A DNA stretch of 64,000 nucleotides from Chloroflexota bacterium (GTDB lineage Bacteria; Chloroflexota; Anaerolineae; Aggregatilineales; Phototrophicaceae), in the NCBI GenBank assembly GCA_026708115.1, contig JAPOVL010000013.1, positions 330,752-394,751 of the forward strand, read 5' to 3'. The notes below the pieces were generated by a model. The model saw only the letters and a program-made list of their open reading frames with translations. It was not told the DNA's origin and made no database searches. The stretch's first letter is position 1; every line of letters begins with the position of its first letter. Below, in pieces: positions 1-8,711 of this stretch. A program made the position numbers and the translations under genes.

Positions 1-945
1 CAGATCGCCGTCAAGTCGCATGATGTCTGCGCGACCTGCGTCGGCAAAGAATGCGTCAACGGCAGTTACGCCCCGCAGACGGTGATTCGCCTGGATCAGA
101 TCGCTGTCGCGGATGCAGATATCCCGCGCGAAATCGAAGTTGAACACGGCCCGCGCGGTACGCTCGGGTGCGGCACCGAGCTCTTCGCGCCCCAGATTCG
201 CGGCAATATGGATTGCACCATGTGCCTCGACTGCGTGCGCGCCTGCCCCCACGACAATGTCAGCCTCTTCACGCGCGCGCCGGGGCGGGAATTGAGCCGG
301 GCCGACAGTTGGTCCCGGCGTTGGGACCTGTCCTTGCTCGTCATCGCGCTGGCCTTCATGGGCATATCCAACGCCTTTGGCATGGTCCCCCCCTATTACG
401 ACTTGCAGCGCTGGCTGGCGCTGAACCTGGGCATCACCAGCGAGTTTGTAGTACTGCTTGTGATCTTTGGCCTCAGCAATTTGCTTTTGCCGGTTGCGGC
501 AGCCTCAGGCGCGGCCCTCGTCGGCATGCGTCTCACCCGCACCGAGAAAAGGGACTCCCTCCGCGACACGGTGGCGGCGTTTGCGCCCGCCTTTGTGCCG
601 GTCGGCTTTGGCATCTGGTTCGCCCATTACAGTTTTCATCTGCTGACGGGACCCGGTCTGATCGTGCCCGTCATTCAGGAATTCCTGGGCGCCTTGGGCG
701 ATTGGCAGACCTGGAGCTTCAGCCTGGATCTTGCCCTTATCGGCATCATTCAGTTCCTGGCGCTGATCGGCGGCTTTCTCTGCAGCCTGCGCCTGGCACA
801 GAAGACCGCCCTGCGCCTCTACCGCCGCAGAGCCTTGCCGGGCCTCTTGCCCTGGGCCCTGGTATTCCTGCTGATGATGCTGGCCGCCTGGCAGATCTTC
901 GCGCTGCCGATGGAGATGCGCGGGACGCTAGCCCTATTTGGATGA
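1..945 (+). CDS. Membrane-bound 4Fe-4S polyferredoxin, C-terminal part (truncated by window edge)
   Basis: The reading frame is open from the first base, so the gene starts upstream; the in-window part is 314 residues. Near its N-terminal end is a C-x2-C-x4-C cluster (CATCVGKEC), followed by the ferredoxin signature CTMCLDCVRACP, which binds a 4Fe-4S cluster. Five or so hydrophobic segments follow, ending in LFG. This is the pattern of NapH/CcoG/FesM-type membrane iron-sulfur proteins that pass electrons at the inner face of the membrane. The exact partner cannot be told because the N-terminus is missing. It converges on the dioxygenase gene and overlaps it by 12 bp. The family is inferred from architecture; the cysteine motifs are seen directly. 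Confidence 0.75.
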   Translation, partial: QIAVKSHDVCATCVGKECVNGSYAPQTVIRLDQIAVADADIPREIEVEHGPRGTLGCGTELFAPQIRGNMDCTMCLDCVRACPHDNVSLFTRAPGRELSRADSWSRRWDLSLLVIALAFMGISNAFGMVPPYYDLQRWLALNLGITSEFVVLLVIFGLSNLLLPVAAASGAALVGMRLTRTEKRDSLRDTVAAFAPAFVPVGFGIWFAHYSFHLLTGPGLIVPVIQEFLGALGDWQTWSFSLDLALIGIIQFLALIGGFLCSLRLAQKTALRLYRRRALPGLLPWALVFLLMMLAAWQIFALPMEMRGTLALFG

Positions 946-1704
946 ACCCGCGGGCTCTAAACGGACGCCATGTTCCAGTAAAGGTTCAGCCCGCCCCCAC
1001 AATTCACTGCCATCGCGATTCATGATCGGCTCGGCGGAGTACTGCGCCAGATAACAGCGGCGATACTTGTCTGTCATATTGGGTCCGCTGCGGTGAAAGG
1101 TGCGGCTGCTGAAGACGACGATGCTGCCGGCCGGCACGACCGCCGGATCACCGGGATCATCGCCCTTGTAGCCGACCTTGTCGTTTGTGCGGTCTTCGAC
1201 ACTGTGGTCGATGATCTCGTCAGTCGAATTGCGCCCGTCGCGCGAGTATGGCAGTACAAAAACGGTGCCGTTTTCGATTGACATGTCGTCCAGCGCGCAC
1301 CAGCACGACAGATAGGCCCGGTGGTAATGCCCCACATAGCCCGAATCTTGATGCCAGGCGAATTTGGAATCGGTATCCGCCGCTTTGACCACGTATTGTT
1401 CATGGAATAAGTAAGCGGTATCGCCCAGCGTAGCGCGGCAGATCTCCGCCATCAACTCGCTGAAGAGGAATTCGGTCATGATGGGGCTATCTACGCTGCG
1501 GTTGGAAACGAAGTAGCGTTTCTTGTAATGATTGATGCCCTGCGTCGACAGGCCCTTGGCTTCCATTTCTTTCTCATGAATGTCGACATAACGCATGCAT
1601 TCGCTGCGCAGCGCTTCCAGAACATCGTCGGGAATCACTGCTTCCAGCACGAAGTAACCGTCCCGGTGATACTGCTCAACTTGCTCAGGGCTGACAACCG
1701 GCAT
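934..1704 (-). CDS. Phytanoyl-CoA dioxygenase (PhyH) family protein
   Basis: 256 residues, the usual size for single-domain PhyH proteins, which are Fe(II)/2-oxoglutarate-dependent oxygenases that hydroxylate small molecules. The facial triad is visible: His118 and Asp120 in WHQDSGY and the distal His204 in FHRSGPN. Arg215/216 follow at the spacing expected for the 2-oxoglutarate carboxylate contact. A GGGAG ribosome-binding site precedes the ATG. The substrate cannot be deduced; related bacterial genes act on acyl-CoAs, ectoine, phosphonates or halogenation substrates. It stands alone and convergent to the polyferredoxin, so context does not help. Family confident, function open. Confidence 0.85.
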   Translation of the reverse strand: MPVVSPEQVEQYHRDGYFVLEAVIPDDVLEALRSECMRYVDIHEKEMEAKGLSTQGINHYKKRYFVSNRSVDSPIMTEFLFSELMAEICRATLGDTAYLFHEQYVVKAADTDSKFAWHQDSGYVGHYHRAYLSCWCALDDMSIENGTVFVLPYSRDGRNSTDEIIDHSVEDRTNDKVGYKGDDPGDPAVVPAGSIVVFSSRTFHRSGPNMTDKYRRCYLAQYSAEPIMNRDGSELWGRAEPLLEHGVRLEPAGSSK

Positions 1705-1865
1705 CGTTCCGCTCTCCCATCCCTCTTTACTGGCTCCATTGTAGGCTGCCGCGTCACCCTGTCAACCGCGCCCTGTTCGCGCCTCAGGTCGATTGCATCT
1801 CGAAACCCACTGTCGGGGTTATACAGAGGCTGGCAATGGGCTACACTTCTGTCGGTTCTTCCAAG

Positions 1866-1965
1866 TTTCTTTACGTAAACTGCGGCGCTCACGCGTCAAG
1901 CAGTCACACTATTCTGTGTCAGCGCGACATTCCTGGGACCATTCGCCGGTTACGCGCTGATCGGT
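1866..1965 (+). repeat. Dispersed two-hairpin repeat, divergent copy
   Basis: This segment in the PhyH-sulfatase gap shares the core TGTGT-AGCGCGACATTCCTG and the ATTCG-CG end with the copy at 3416-3518, but the terminal hairpin is eroded. It is the most divergent member of the family. The sulfatase ATG follows about 15 bp downstream. Confidence 0.5.
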
Positions 1966-1980
1966 TCATGGAGATCGAAG

Positions 1981-3372
1981 ATGATTGAGCGACCCAATAT
2001 CGTATTATTCCTGACCGACGACCACGGCGCCTGGGCCAGCGGCTGCTACGGCAATCCCGAAGTGCATACACCCGCCATCGACGCGCTGGCGGCGGCGGGT
2101 ACGCGCTTTGCGCGGGCCTATACCCCGACCCCCGTCTGTTCCCCCGCCCGCGCTTGCCTCTTGACCGGCAAGACCGCCTCGCAGGTAGGCATACATGACT
2201 GGCTGGAAGAGGCGATAGCCGAGATCGGGGAGCGGGACTGGCTGGGCGGGACACAGACGCTCTTCGAATACCTGAGCGACGCCGGCTATCACACCGGTTT
2301 GAGCGGCAAATGGCACCTGGGTCAATCGCATTTGACGCCCCAGGGCGCGGACTATTATTTCGGGCTGCCCGGCTGGCAAGGCGCCCACAACGGCGCCTAT
2401 ACCTACGTGCGCAATGGCGACCTGGTCGAGCTCACCGGCAACAAGTCGCGCTTCATTACCGATCACGCCCTCGCATTCCTGGATACCGTTCCCGATGACA
2501 AGCCCTTCTTCCTCAACATCGGCTACATCGCCACGCACTCGCCCTATCGACAGCAAACGCACGATCCCCTGCAAACGGCGCGCTATCAAGATTGCGCCTT
2601 CGCCGAGATACCGACTTGGGACTCCCATCCCTGGGTCAAGAACGAAGGCGGCGGCAACGAACTCAGCGAAGGCGACCTGCGCGACCGCTACATCGGCTAC
2701 TATGCCTCGGTCACCGAGATCGACGACAATATCGCCCGCCTTGTCGCTGCGCTGAAAGAGCGCGGGCACTGGGAAAACACGCTAATCATCTATACCTCCG
2801 ATCACGGCTGCGCCATCGGCCACAACGGCTTTTTCGGCAAAGGAAACAGCACGCGCCCGCTAAACATGTACGAGGTCTCGCTGCGCGTGCCCCTCATCAT
2901 CTCGGGCGCCGGCGTCTCGGCGGGGGTATTGCATAACTATGTCGACCACTATGATACATTCACTACCATCTGCGAGCTTGCCGGTGTCACGGCGCCGCAA
3001 TCCGATGTCAATACCGGCGCATCCTATGCCCCGCTCCTGCGAGGAGAAACGATCAACTGGGACGATACGCGCTTCGGCGAATATGGCGATCTGCGCATGA
3101 TCCGCGACCAGCGCTGGAAGCTGGTCTATCGCTATCCGGCCGGCCCGCATGATCTCTTTGATCTGGAAGCCGTCCCGCAGGAACGGCGCAATCTCTACCA
3201 TGCCTGCCCAGAGATCGCCGCGGAGTTAAAGCGGCGAATGGACGCCTTTTATGCCGAGCGCGAAGTTGCCGAGCTTTCCGGCTTGCGGGTTAAGGAGCAG
3301 CTGGCGCATAACGGGCACAGCGAAGCCTGGCGCGACGGCAGGCGAGAAGCCAGGGGCCTGCAAGTCTACTAG
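1981..3372 (+). CDS. Type I sulfatase (arylsulfatase A family)
   Basis: 463 residues of the alkaline-phosphatase-like fold. The sulfatase signature CSPAR starts at Cys53, followed by ACLLTGK. Cys53 is the residue converted to formylglycine, the catalytic nucleophile. Asp13/Asp14 near the N-terminus and Asp274-His275 in YTSDHG are the expected metal ligands. No signal peptide is present, so the enzyme appears cytoplasmic and probably acts on imported sulfate esters. It is not beside its maturase, but an anaerobic sulfatase-maturating enzyme lies about 13 kb downstream. The substrate is unknown; choline sulfatase or a glycan sulfatase are possibilities. A GGAGA element sits before the ATG. Confidence 0.92.
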   Translation: MIERPNIVLFLTDDHGAWASGCYGNPEVHTPAIDALAAAGTRFARAYTPTPVCSPARACLLTGKTASQVGIHDWLEEAIAEIGERDWLGGTQTLFEYLSDAGYHTGLSGKWHLGQSHLTPQGADYYFGLPGWQGAHNGAYTYVRNGDLVELTGNKSRFITDHALAFLDTVPDDKPFFLNIGYIATHSPYRQQTHDPLQTARYQDCAFAEIPTWDSHPWVKNEGGGNELSEGDLRDRYIGYYASVTEIDDNIARLVAALKERGHWENTLIIYTSDHGCAIGHNGFFGKGNSTRPLNMYEVSLRVPLIISGAGVSAGVLHNYVDHYDTFTTICELAGVTAPQSDVNTGASYAPLLRGETINWDDTRFGEYGDLRMIRDQRWKLVYRYPAGPHDLFDLEAVPQERRNLYHACPEIAAELKRRMDAFYAEREVAELSGLRVKEQLAHNGHSEAWRDGRREARGLQVY

Positions 3373-3415
3373 ACGATGCGAAGCCAATCCGGGCGCGCGA
3401 GCCTCGCTTAACCGC

Positions 3416-3518
3416 TGCCCCTGTTTTAATAAACCGCGTTGCACATGCAACGAGAAGGCTTGTTATTTTGTGTGAGCGCGACATTCCTGTGGACGATTCG
3501 CTGCCGCCGAGCGGCTGT
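3416..3518 (+). repeat. Dispersed two-hairpin repeat, reference copy
   Basis: The first hairpin is CGTTGC-ACAT-GCAACG at 3437-3452. A conserved linker TGTGTGAGCGCG follows, then a terminal perfect hairpin GCCGC-CGA-GCGGC at 3503-3515. It lies between the convergent sulfatase and Ig-repeat genes. Similar copies occur at 16214, 34755(-), 35719(-), 36954(-), 38165 and 61095. Confidence 0.85.
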
Positions 3519-3530
3519 GTTTCCCGGATC

Positions 3531-6065
3531 TCAACGCCGCTCCAGCGAGACCGCCAGCGAGATCCTGTCGTCGAAGCCGAATTTCTCCAGGGTGACGACC
3601 ACCTGGCCGCTCATGGGCGTGATGAACGCCAAAGGTAGCCGATCCGGTACGCCCATGGTGCTGTAGGACATCACTTCCATGCCGTCGACCGTGGCCGTGA
3701 CAAAGAGATCTTCGACCGCCCCCGACAGCACCTCCAGGTTGAGGATCAGCAATTCGTCTTCTTCAGCGTGGAAGACGACCAGATCGCGAATGGCCTTGTC
3801 GCTGAGTGTGACGATGATTTCGCCAGCTTCGAGCGCGCGCGCGGGATTGCGGCTTATTGTAATGCTACCGCTGCCGGTGGCAAGCTCGTCAAATGCCGAT
3901 ACCGCCAGGATAAAGGTATCATCGCGATCAAAGATCAAATTGCTGATTTCGGCGTCAAAGCCGGGACCGCTGTCGTCATCGAAGGCCACTTCGAAGCCAT
4001 CGGACGAGAGCACCTGCAATGTGCTGTCCAGGCTGCCCATGCTCTCGACGGCGAGCGTGAGGCTATCGCCTGTTTGCACCGGCAGTTCGTAGTATACCGC
4101 AGGGCTCGCGGCGCTGAGCGAAAATGAGGCGGTATCGCCGTCGTCGATTCTGGCGACGCCTACCGGATCAATGCTCACAACAAAGTCGCCTTCAATGCCC
4201 GCTGTATCTGCGAGGGGGGGAGACGGGAAGATTTCCAACACATAGCTGCCGCTGTAGGGCAATGGCAGCGGACCGATGACCGCCGCCTTGCGCCCGCGGC
4301 TGTCGTCATTAAAGGCGATCTCGTTGTCGTCGTGATCGAACAAGGCAGCCGCGGGGTCAAAATCGTCGGATCGCACCGTGATTCTCATGTACTGGCCACC
4401 TTCGCCATCAAACCTGATCTCGGCGCGGCCGTCGGCCAGGCTGCCTTCAATCACGTCTCCCGCTCCCATCGACACGATGGTTGTCGGGGCCGCGGGTTCT
4501 TCCGTGGTTGCGCTTAAAACGACCGTCGGCTGATTGCCGGTTTCGCGCATAGCAGTGATCAGATAATCGCCCGGGGCGTCCCCGGCGCCCGTCACCAGCT
4601 CCAGCCGAATCATACCCGCTGCGTCCGCTGTCTTGCTGCTCACGTAGACGGACTCGCCGGCGAAGGTCACATCAAAGTTTACCTGCTCGCCCGGCATCAA
4701 ATTGCTTACCAAAATGACATGGCTCGACCCTATGACAGCGGATTGCGGGTCAATCGTGGCGATGGCGTCGCGCCCTCTTTCGTCTGTGTCGAAGCTAATC
4801 TCGAGTGTGGCGCTTGCCAATAAGACATCACCGGCATCATCGCGGATTTCGACCGTGTAAAGGCCGATGTCATCGTCAGGCGTGCTGCTGACTCTCAAGT
4901 TGAACGCGCCAGCCGCATTGGCAGTGCGCGCGGTCGAGTATTCCTCGTCGCCATCCGGATCGAGGATAATCAGGGTGTAGTCGTCTTCTGGTTGCAATCC
5001 GCTGACCTCAATCAGATGCTCCGAACCGATGGCTGCGCTCGGTGGCGTGACAGAGACGACGGCGGCTAAGGCCAATTCAGCATCCGCGACCTCGCCAATC
5101 GTCAACATGGCGGTCGCGACATGGTCGCCCTCCGCGAAGACTTCAATGTCGTAGCGGCCTTCTTCCATGTCGTCGGGACCCGTAAAGGTCAAGTTGACCT
5201 CACCGTCCCTCGAGGCGCGCGCCATCAAGCTGTCAATCAACACGCCGTCGGCCGATTTGACCTGGGCGCTAACGCTATCAAATGCCGAGAGACCGCTGAC
5301 GCCAATTTCAGCCGAGTTCCCCGCTTCAATAAGGGCTGGCGTAACGATGACAACAACTTCCCGCTCAGGTGCCGCGTCGACGGTGAATTCGCCTTCGGCA
5401 ACCGTTTCGCCTTCCGCGTCGTAAATGGCGATCGCTTGATGACCGGGCGTATCGCCTTCTTCCGCGAAGACTTCAATCTTGATGATGCCATCCTTGTCGC
5501 TGACGCGCGCGCGGCGATAGGCAACCTGCTGCGATTCGGTGGCGGTAATCTCTATCGTATAGCGCCTTTGAGCGTCGAGTTCGGCGATCTTGATCTCGTG
5601 CAACGTGCCAATGGGTCCGGAGGACGGCGTCACGGTGACATCGCCCGGCAATTCTCTGACGGCTTCTTTCGCCGTCAGTTCAAAGTCCGCGCTGGCGAGC
5701 GCCTCGCCGTCTTGCACCACTTGAACAGTGTAACTGCCGGGAAGATCTCCTTCGGTACTGCCGACCGGGAAAGTAATGACGCCTTGATCATCGCTTGTTT
5801 CCTCGCTGCTGAAAACGACCTCGCCATCAAAGAGAAACTCGATCGAGTAAGCGGCGTTCGGCTGCAATCCTTCGATCAGAATCATGAGCAAAGCGCTTTC
5901 GACCGGTCCCGAATCTGGCGTGACTGTCACGGTCGGCGCATCCTGAGCCGGCGCGCTTAGGGCCAAGGCAGCGAAAAGCAGAGACACGATAATGAGTCGC
6001 AGACCTGAATCCGGCAGATGCTGCGGGGTCAGACGCGTTTCAAACAGCGAGATGGAAGATGGCAT
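3531..6065 (-). CDS. Large secreted protein with five Ig-like repeats and PPC-like C-terminal domains
   Basis: 844 residues from the chosen ATG. I chose this start over an ATG 8 codons upstream because AAGGGA sits 6 bases before it. A hydrophobic stretch (LIIVSLLFAALALSAPAQ) ends in an AQ-type cleavage region, so export is likely. Five units of about 90 residues follow. Each opens with a VTVTP-x-SGP-like strand and contains a GLQP-x-x-x-Y-like turn and a DxPGxYTV-like strand, as in bacterial Ig folds. The C-terminal third has two segments resembling bacterial pre-peptidase C-terminal (PPC) domains, with LDSTLQVLSSDG and DDDSGPG-like runs. No catalytic motif is visible. It is probably a cell-surface or adhesive structural protein; the specific role is unknown. 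Confidence 0.8.
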   Translation of the reverse strand: MPSSISLFETRLTPQHLPDSGLRLIIVSLLFAALALSAPAQDAPTVTVTPDSGPVESALLMILIEGLQPNAAYSIEFLFDGEVVFSSEETSDDQGVITFPVGSTEGDLPGSYTVQVVQDGEALASADFELTAKEAVRELPGDVTVTPSSGPIGTLHEIKIAELDAQRRYTIEITATESQQVAYRRARVSDKDGIIKIEVFAEEGDTPGHQAIAIYDAEGETVAEGEFTVDAAPEREVVVIVTPALIEAGNSAEIGVSGLSAFDSVSAQVKSADGVLIDSLMARASRDGEVNLTFTGPDDMEEGRYDIEVFAEGDHVATAMLTIGEVADAELALAAVVSVTPPSAAIGSEHLIEVSGLQPEDDYTLIILDPDGDEEYSTARTANAAGAFNLRVSSTPDDDIGLYTVEIRDDAGDVLLASATLEISFDTDERGRDAIATIDPQSAVIGSSHVILVSNLMPGEQVNFDVTFAGESVYVSSKTADAAGMIRLELVTGAGDAPGDYLITAMRETGNQPTVVLSATTEEPAAPTTIVSMGAGDVIEGSLADGRAEIRFDGEGGQYMRITVRSDDFDPAAALFDHDDNEIAFNDDSRGRKAAVIGPLPLPYSGSYVLEIFPSPPLADTAGIEGDFVVSIDPVGVARIDDGDTASFSLSAASPAVYYELPVQTGDSLTLAVESMGSLDSTLQVLSSDGFEVAFDDDSGPGFDAEISNLIFDRDDTFILAVSAFDELATGSGSITISRNPARALEAGEIIVTLSDKAIRDLVVFHAEEDELLILNLEVLSGAVEDLFVTATVDGMEVMSYSTMGVPDRLPLAFITPMSGQVVVTLEKFGFDDRISLAVSLERR

Positions 6066-6139
6066 TTCAAATCCCTTCGCCCGGACCATGCGGACAGCAG
6101 ACCAAACCGTAGCACCATTTTATTCAGTGGCTATGAACT

Positions 6140-6145
6140 ATTATA
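6140..6145 (-). promoter_or_regulatory. Probable -10 box of the Ig-repeat protein gene
   Basis: A perfect TATAAT is read on the minus strand, placing the predicted transcript start near 6133 and leaving a leader of about 68 bases. No good -35 was found at 16-18 bp. Confidence 0.45.
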
Positions 6146-6214
6146 GGGTGAGCGGCTGCCTGAGTTTTGAATCGGGATGACCAAATAACGGACTGGATGA
6201 ACTCAATGCCTCAT

Positions 6215-6243
6215 TTCGCAATCATATTCCGCAACGGTATAAT
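6215..6243 (+). promoter_or_regulatory. Promoter of holB, predicted to give a leaderless mRNA
   Basis: TTCGCA (6215-6220), a 17-bp spacer and a perfect TATAAT (6238-6243). The predicted start of transcription coincides with the holB ATG at 6250, and no ribosome-binding site is present. The promoter is read from sequence; the leaderless consequence is inferred. Confidence 0.55.
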
Positions 6244-6249
6244 TGGCGC

Positions 6250-7269
6250 ATGAACGGGAGTATTGACGCTAATCACAACTGGAACATCGTAGGACATGAG
6301 TGGGCGGTGGAGCTTCTGCGGCGTGGCCTGCAGAACGGGCGCAGCCGTCATGCCTATTTGTTCACGGGCAGTTCGTCCGTGGGCAAGATGACCCTGGCTC
6401 AGACCTTCGCTATGGCGCTCAACTGTGAATCGGAAGATATCGCGGGACGTCCTTGCCGCAAATGCCGATCCTGCCGCGCGATCGTCAAGGGAAGCGATCC
6501 TGATCTGATCCTGGCGCGCGCGGATGAAAGCGGTCGCTTGAAAATCGACGCGGTTCGAGAAGTGATGCGTCTGCTGGCGCTGAAGCCTTATGCTTCACGT
6601 TTTCGCGTGGCGGTGCTGGAAGACTTTGACCACGTGCTGCCGCAAGCGCAGGACGCGCTGCTCAAGACCTTGGAAGAACCGGCAGAACACGCGGTTCTTT
6701 TGCTACTGGCGGGATCGACGGAAGGCATTCTTTCGACCATCCGTAGTCGTACACAGATCATACCTTTGCGTCCCTTGCCATTGGAGCTTGTTAAGGATCA
6801 TTTGATCGGCCGCGGCGCGCAAGAAGATCATGCGGACCTGATCGCTCGGCTGAGCAGCGGGCGCATCGGCTGGGCGCTGGCCGCGCTGGACGATGAAACG
6901 CTTCTTGCGTCCAGAGCGGCATACTTGGATCTTCTGCGGGAGGTCCTGCGCGGTGGCCGGGTGGACCGTCTAAAAACTGCCGAGCAGCTAAGCCGCAAAC
7001 TGGCGCGGGACAAAGGTCAATTGCGCGCGACCCTGGACATCTGGCAAACGTATTGGCGCGACTTGCTGCTAGAGTGTTACGAGACGCCGGTGAAGCCCTG
7101 CAACAGCGACCGCAAGGATGAGATACGCGCGCTCGCGCTGCGAGTGAATCCGGCGCAAGCATTGCATGCGCTCAATGCCACACGACGGACCGTGCGCGCG
7201 CTGGAAACCAATGCCAATGTCAGGCTGGTGCTGGATGTCTTGTTTCTGGAGTATCCGGGTTTGGAATAA
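6250..7269 (+). CDS. holB: DNA polymerase III, delta-prime subunit (clamp loader)
   Basis: 339 residues, normal for the family. It is an AAA+ clamp-loader subunit that with DnaX and HolA opens the sliding clamp. A zinc module has four cysteines at about 59, 69, 72 and 75 (CRKCRSC). The P-loop region GSSSVGK at 40-46 is followed by Met instead of Ser/Thr, a degeneration typical of delta-prime, which does not hydrolyse ATP. The SRT arginine-finger motif is near residue 166. The start is set by the -10 box only 6 bases upstream. holA, encoding the delta subunit, lies at 53 kb in this window. The gene is convergent with the MDR gene, 6 bp apart. Confidence 0.92.
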   Translation: MNGSIDANHNWNIVGHEWAVELLRRGLQNGRSRHAYLFTGSSSVGKMTLAQTFAMALNCESEDIAGRPCRKCRSCRAIVKGSDPDLILARADESGRLKIDAVREVMRLLALKPYASRFRVAVLEDFDHVLPQAQDALLKTLEEPAEHAVLLLLAGSTEGILSTIRSRTQIIPLRPLPLELVKDHLIGRGAQEDHADLIARLSSGRIGWALAALDDETLLASRAAYLDLLREVLRGGRVDRLKTAEQLSRKLARDKGQLRATLDIWQTYWRDLLLECYETPVKPCNSDRKDEIRALALRVNPAQALHALNATRRTVRALETNANVRLVLDVLFLEYPGLE

Positions 7270-7275
7270 GCTCGG

Positions 7276-8313
7276 TCAGTCGATGGGTATCCAACTGTCC
7301 GGTTTCTTCGCCGCTTCCAAGACCGAATCGGGCGCCAGAACGATCTTGCCAAAGCCGGGATTCTTTTCCATTTTTTCATGGGCCTTGCGCGCTTTGCTGA
7401 GCGGCAGCGCCTCGTCAATGGCAGGTTGGTACTTGTCTTTCGCAAAATCCAATAGAATTGATTCGAAATCCTTGATACTGAGCGAGTCGTAGGAACCCAA
7501 GATGCTTAGGTTCTTCAAGAAGACGTCAATTAGGTTGATTTGAGAGTCGCGGCTTTGCGCAGGCGACGCCAGGACTAGCCTTCCCTTGTAGTCGAGCATA
7601 TCGATGGACTGCGCTAGCCCATCCGCATCCGAGCTATGCAGGACAAGCGTCGCACCCAGTTCGCCGGTGGCTACCTTAACTTGCCGCACGAGATCGCTAC
7701 CGGCGTCATCCAGGACGATATTTGCGCCGATCTCTCGCAATTGCGCCGCGCTTTCGCTGCCGCTGATAGCGATAACTTGCGATCCTTTGGCGCTGGCGAT
7801 CTGCACAGCGGCGATACCGAGCGGGCTTGCCGCACCCTTGATCACCACGCGATCGGCCTTCTTGATCTTGCCATTGCCGACCAGCGCCGTCCAGGCATTG
7901 GCAAAGGAAGCGCCGGCAGCAACCGCGACTTGGAAGTCTAAGGAGTCGGGCATTCTAACCAATTGATCGGCTGGCACGGTGCAGTACTCCGCGTAACTGC
8001 CGTCGCGCTCGCGTCCGAGGCCCTCGAAGCAGGCAGCGACACGGTCTCCCGGCTCCCATCCGCTGACGTCTTCCCCGACCTGCGCGATTTCTCCCGCGAG
8101 ATCATTGCCCAAGATATGCGGCAAGGGCTTGCGGATGATGAAGCGCCCATCTCGAAAGAGCAGATCACTGGGATTGGCGGATGTGGCGTGAATTTTAACC
8201 AGTGCTTCGTCAGGGGTGGGTATCGGCATCGGGCATCGTTCGTATCTGAGTACCCGCGGTTTGCCGATTCGGGCAATGCGCACTGCCATCATCGATTCGC
8301 CTAGCTCTGTCAT
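7276..8313 (-). CDS. MDR-superfamily zinc-independent oxidoreductase (quinone oxidoreductase-like)
   Basis: 345 residues (338 or 337 if one of the internal ATGs at codons 8 and 9 is used; these precede the conserved AVRIARIGKP strand). A GroES-like N-terminal domain contains HILGNDLAGEI and GDRVAA. It is followed by a Rossmann domain with the nucleotide loop GAASPLGIAAVQIA. The zinc-binding cysteines of alcohol dehydrogenases are absent, placing it with NADPH:quinone reductases and enoyl reductases. Substrate unknown. It is downstream-convergent with holB and shows no operon partner. Confidence 0.85.
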   Translation of the reverse strand: MTELGESMMAVRIARIGKPRVLRYERCPMPIPTPDEALVKIHATSANPSDLLFRDGRFIIRKPLPHILGNDLAGEIAQVGEDVSGWEPGDRVAACFEGLGRERDGSYAEYCTVPADQLVRMPDSLDFQVAVAAGASFANAWTALVGNGKIKKADRVVIKGAASPLGIAAVQIASAKGSQVIAISGSESAAQLREIGANIVLDDAGSDLVRQVKVATGELGATLVLHSSDADGLAQSIDMLDYKGRLVLASPAQSRDSQINLIDVFLKNLSILGSYDSLSIKDFESILLDFAKDKYQPAIDEALPLSKARKAHEKMEKNPGFGKIVLAPDSVLEAAKKPDSWIPID

Positions 8314-8382
8314 GAGATAGCCTTTTGAGACATGCGAAGAGTTGGCAACAGTCTAAACGACGGCGCCCAGGCTGTAAACAGC

Positions 8383-8655
8383 TTATGAGGCGCCGAAGCG
8401 TTTGGCATTGCGCGCCCGCGCTTTGGCGATTTCGGAGGCGCGGTCGCGGGGCGGGGCGCTCGTTTGCAAGCTGTTGAGCAGCGCCGCGGTCGCGCCGGCA
8501 ATCTCGGCGACTGCATGTTCAAAGGCCGCTCTGTTGATCGCCGCGGGCTTGCGAAAGCCACTGACCTTGCGCACGTATTGCAGGGCGGCCGCTTCGATAT
8601 CGTCGACTGTACTGGGCGGATCGTAATTGTAGAGTGTTCTTATATTGCGACACAT
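8383..8655 (-). CDS. DUF2277 family protein
   Basis: 90 residues starting MCRNIRTLYNYDPP, the hallmark N-terminus of DUF2277. An AAALQYVRKVSG helix and the APPRDR segment are also family features. A GAGG ribosome-binding site supports this ATG rather than a longer frame. The function of the family is not established. It lies between the MDR gene and a phosphoesterase on the same strand. Confidence 0.88.
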   Translation of the reverse strand: MCRNIRTLYNYDPPSTVDDIEAAALQYVRKVSGFRKPAAINRAAFEHAVAEIAGATAALLNSLQTSAPPRDRASEIAKARARNAKRFGAS

Positions 8656-8711
8656 TGCAGTTTCCTCAAGACTTTGTCCAGCATACAAATATTCTAGCAT
8701 GTCGATAAAGC

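Noticed and set aside
3503..3515. End hairpin of the dispersed element as an intrinsic terminator
   Set aside because: No T-run follows, and copies occur in positions where termination would cut operons.
6250..7269. Broken P-loop in holB read as a mutation
   Set aside because: A degenerate Walker A is normal for the delta-prime subunit.
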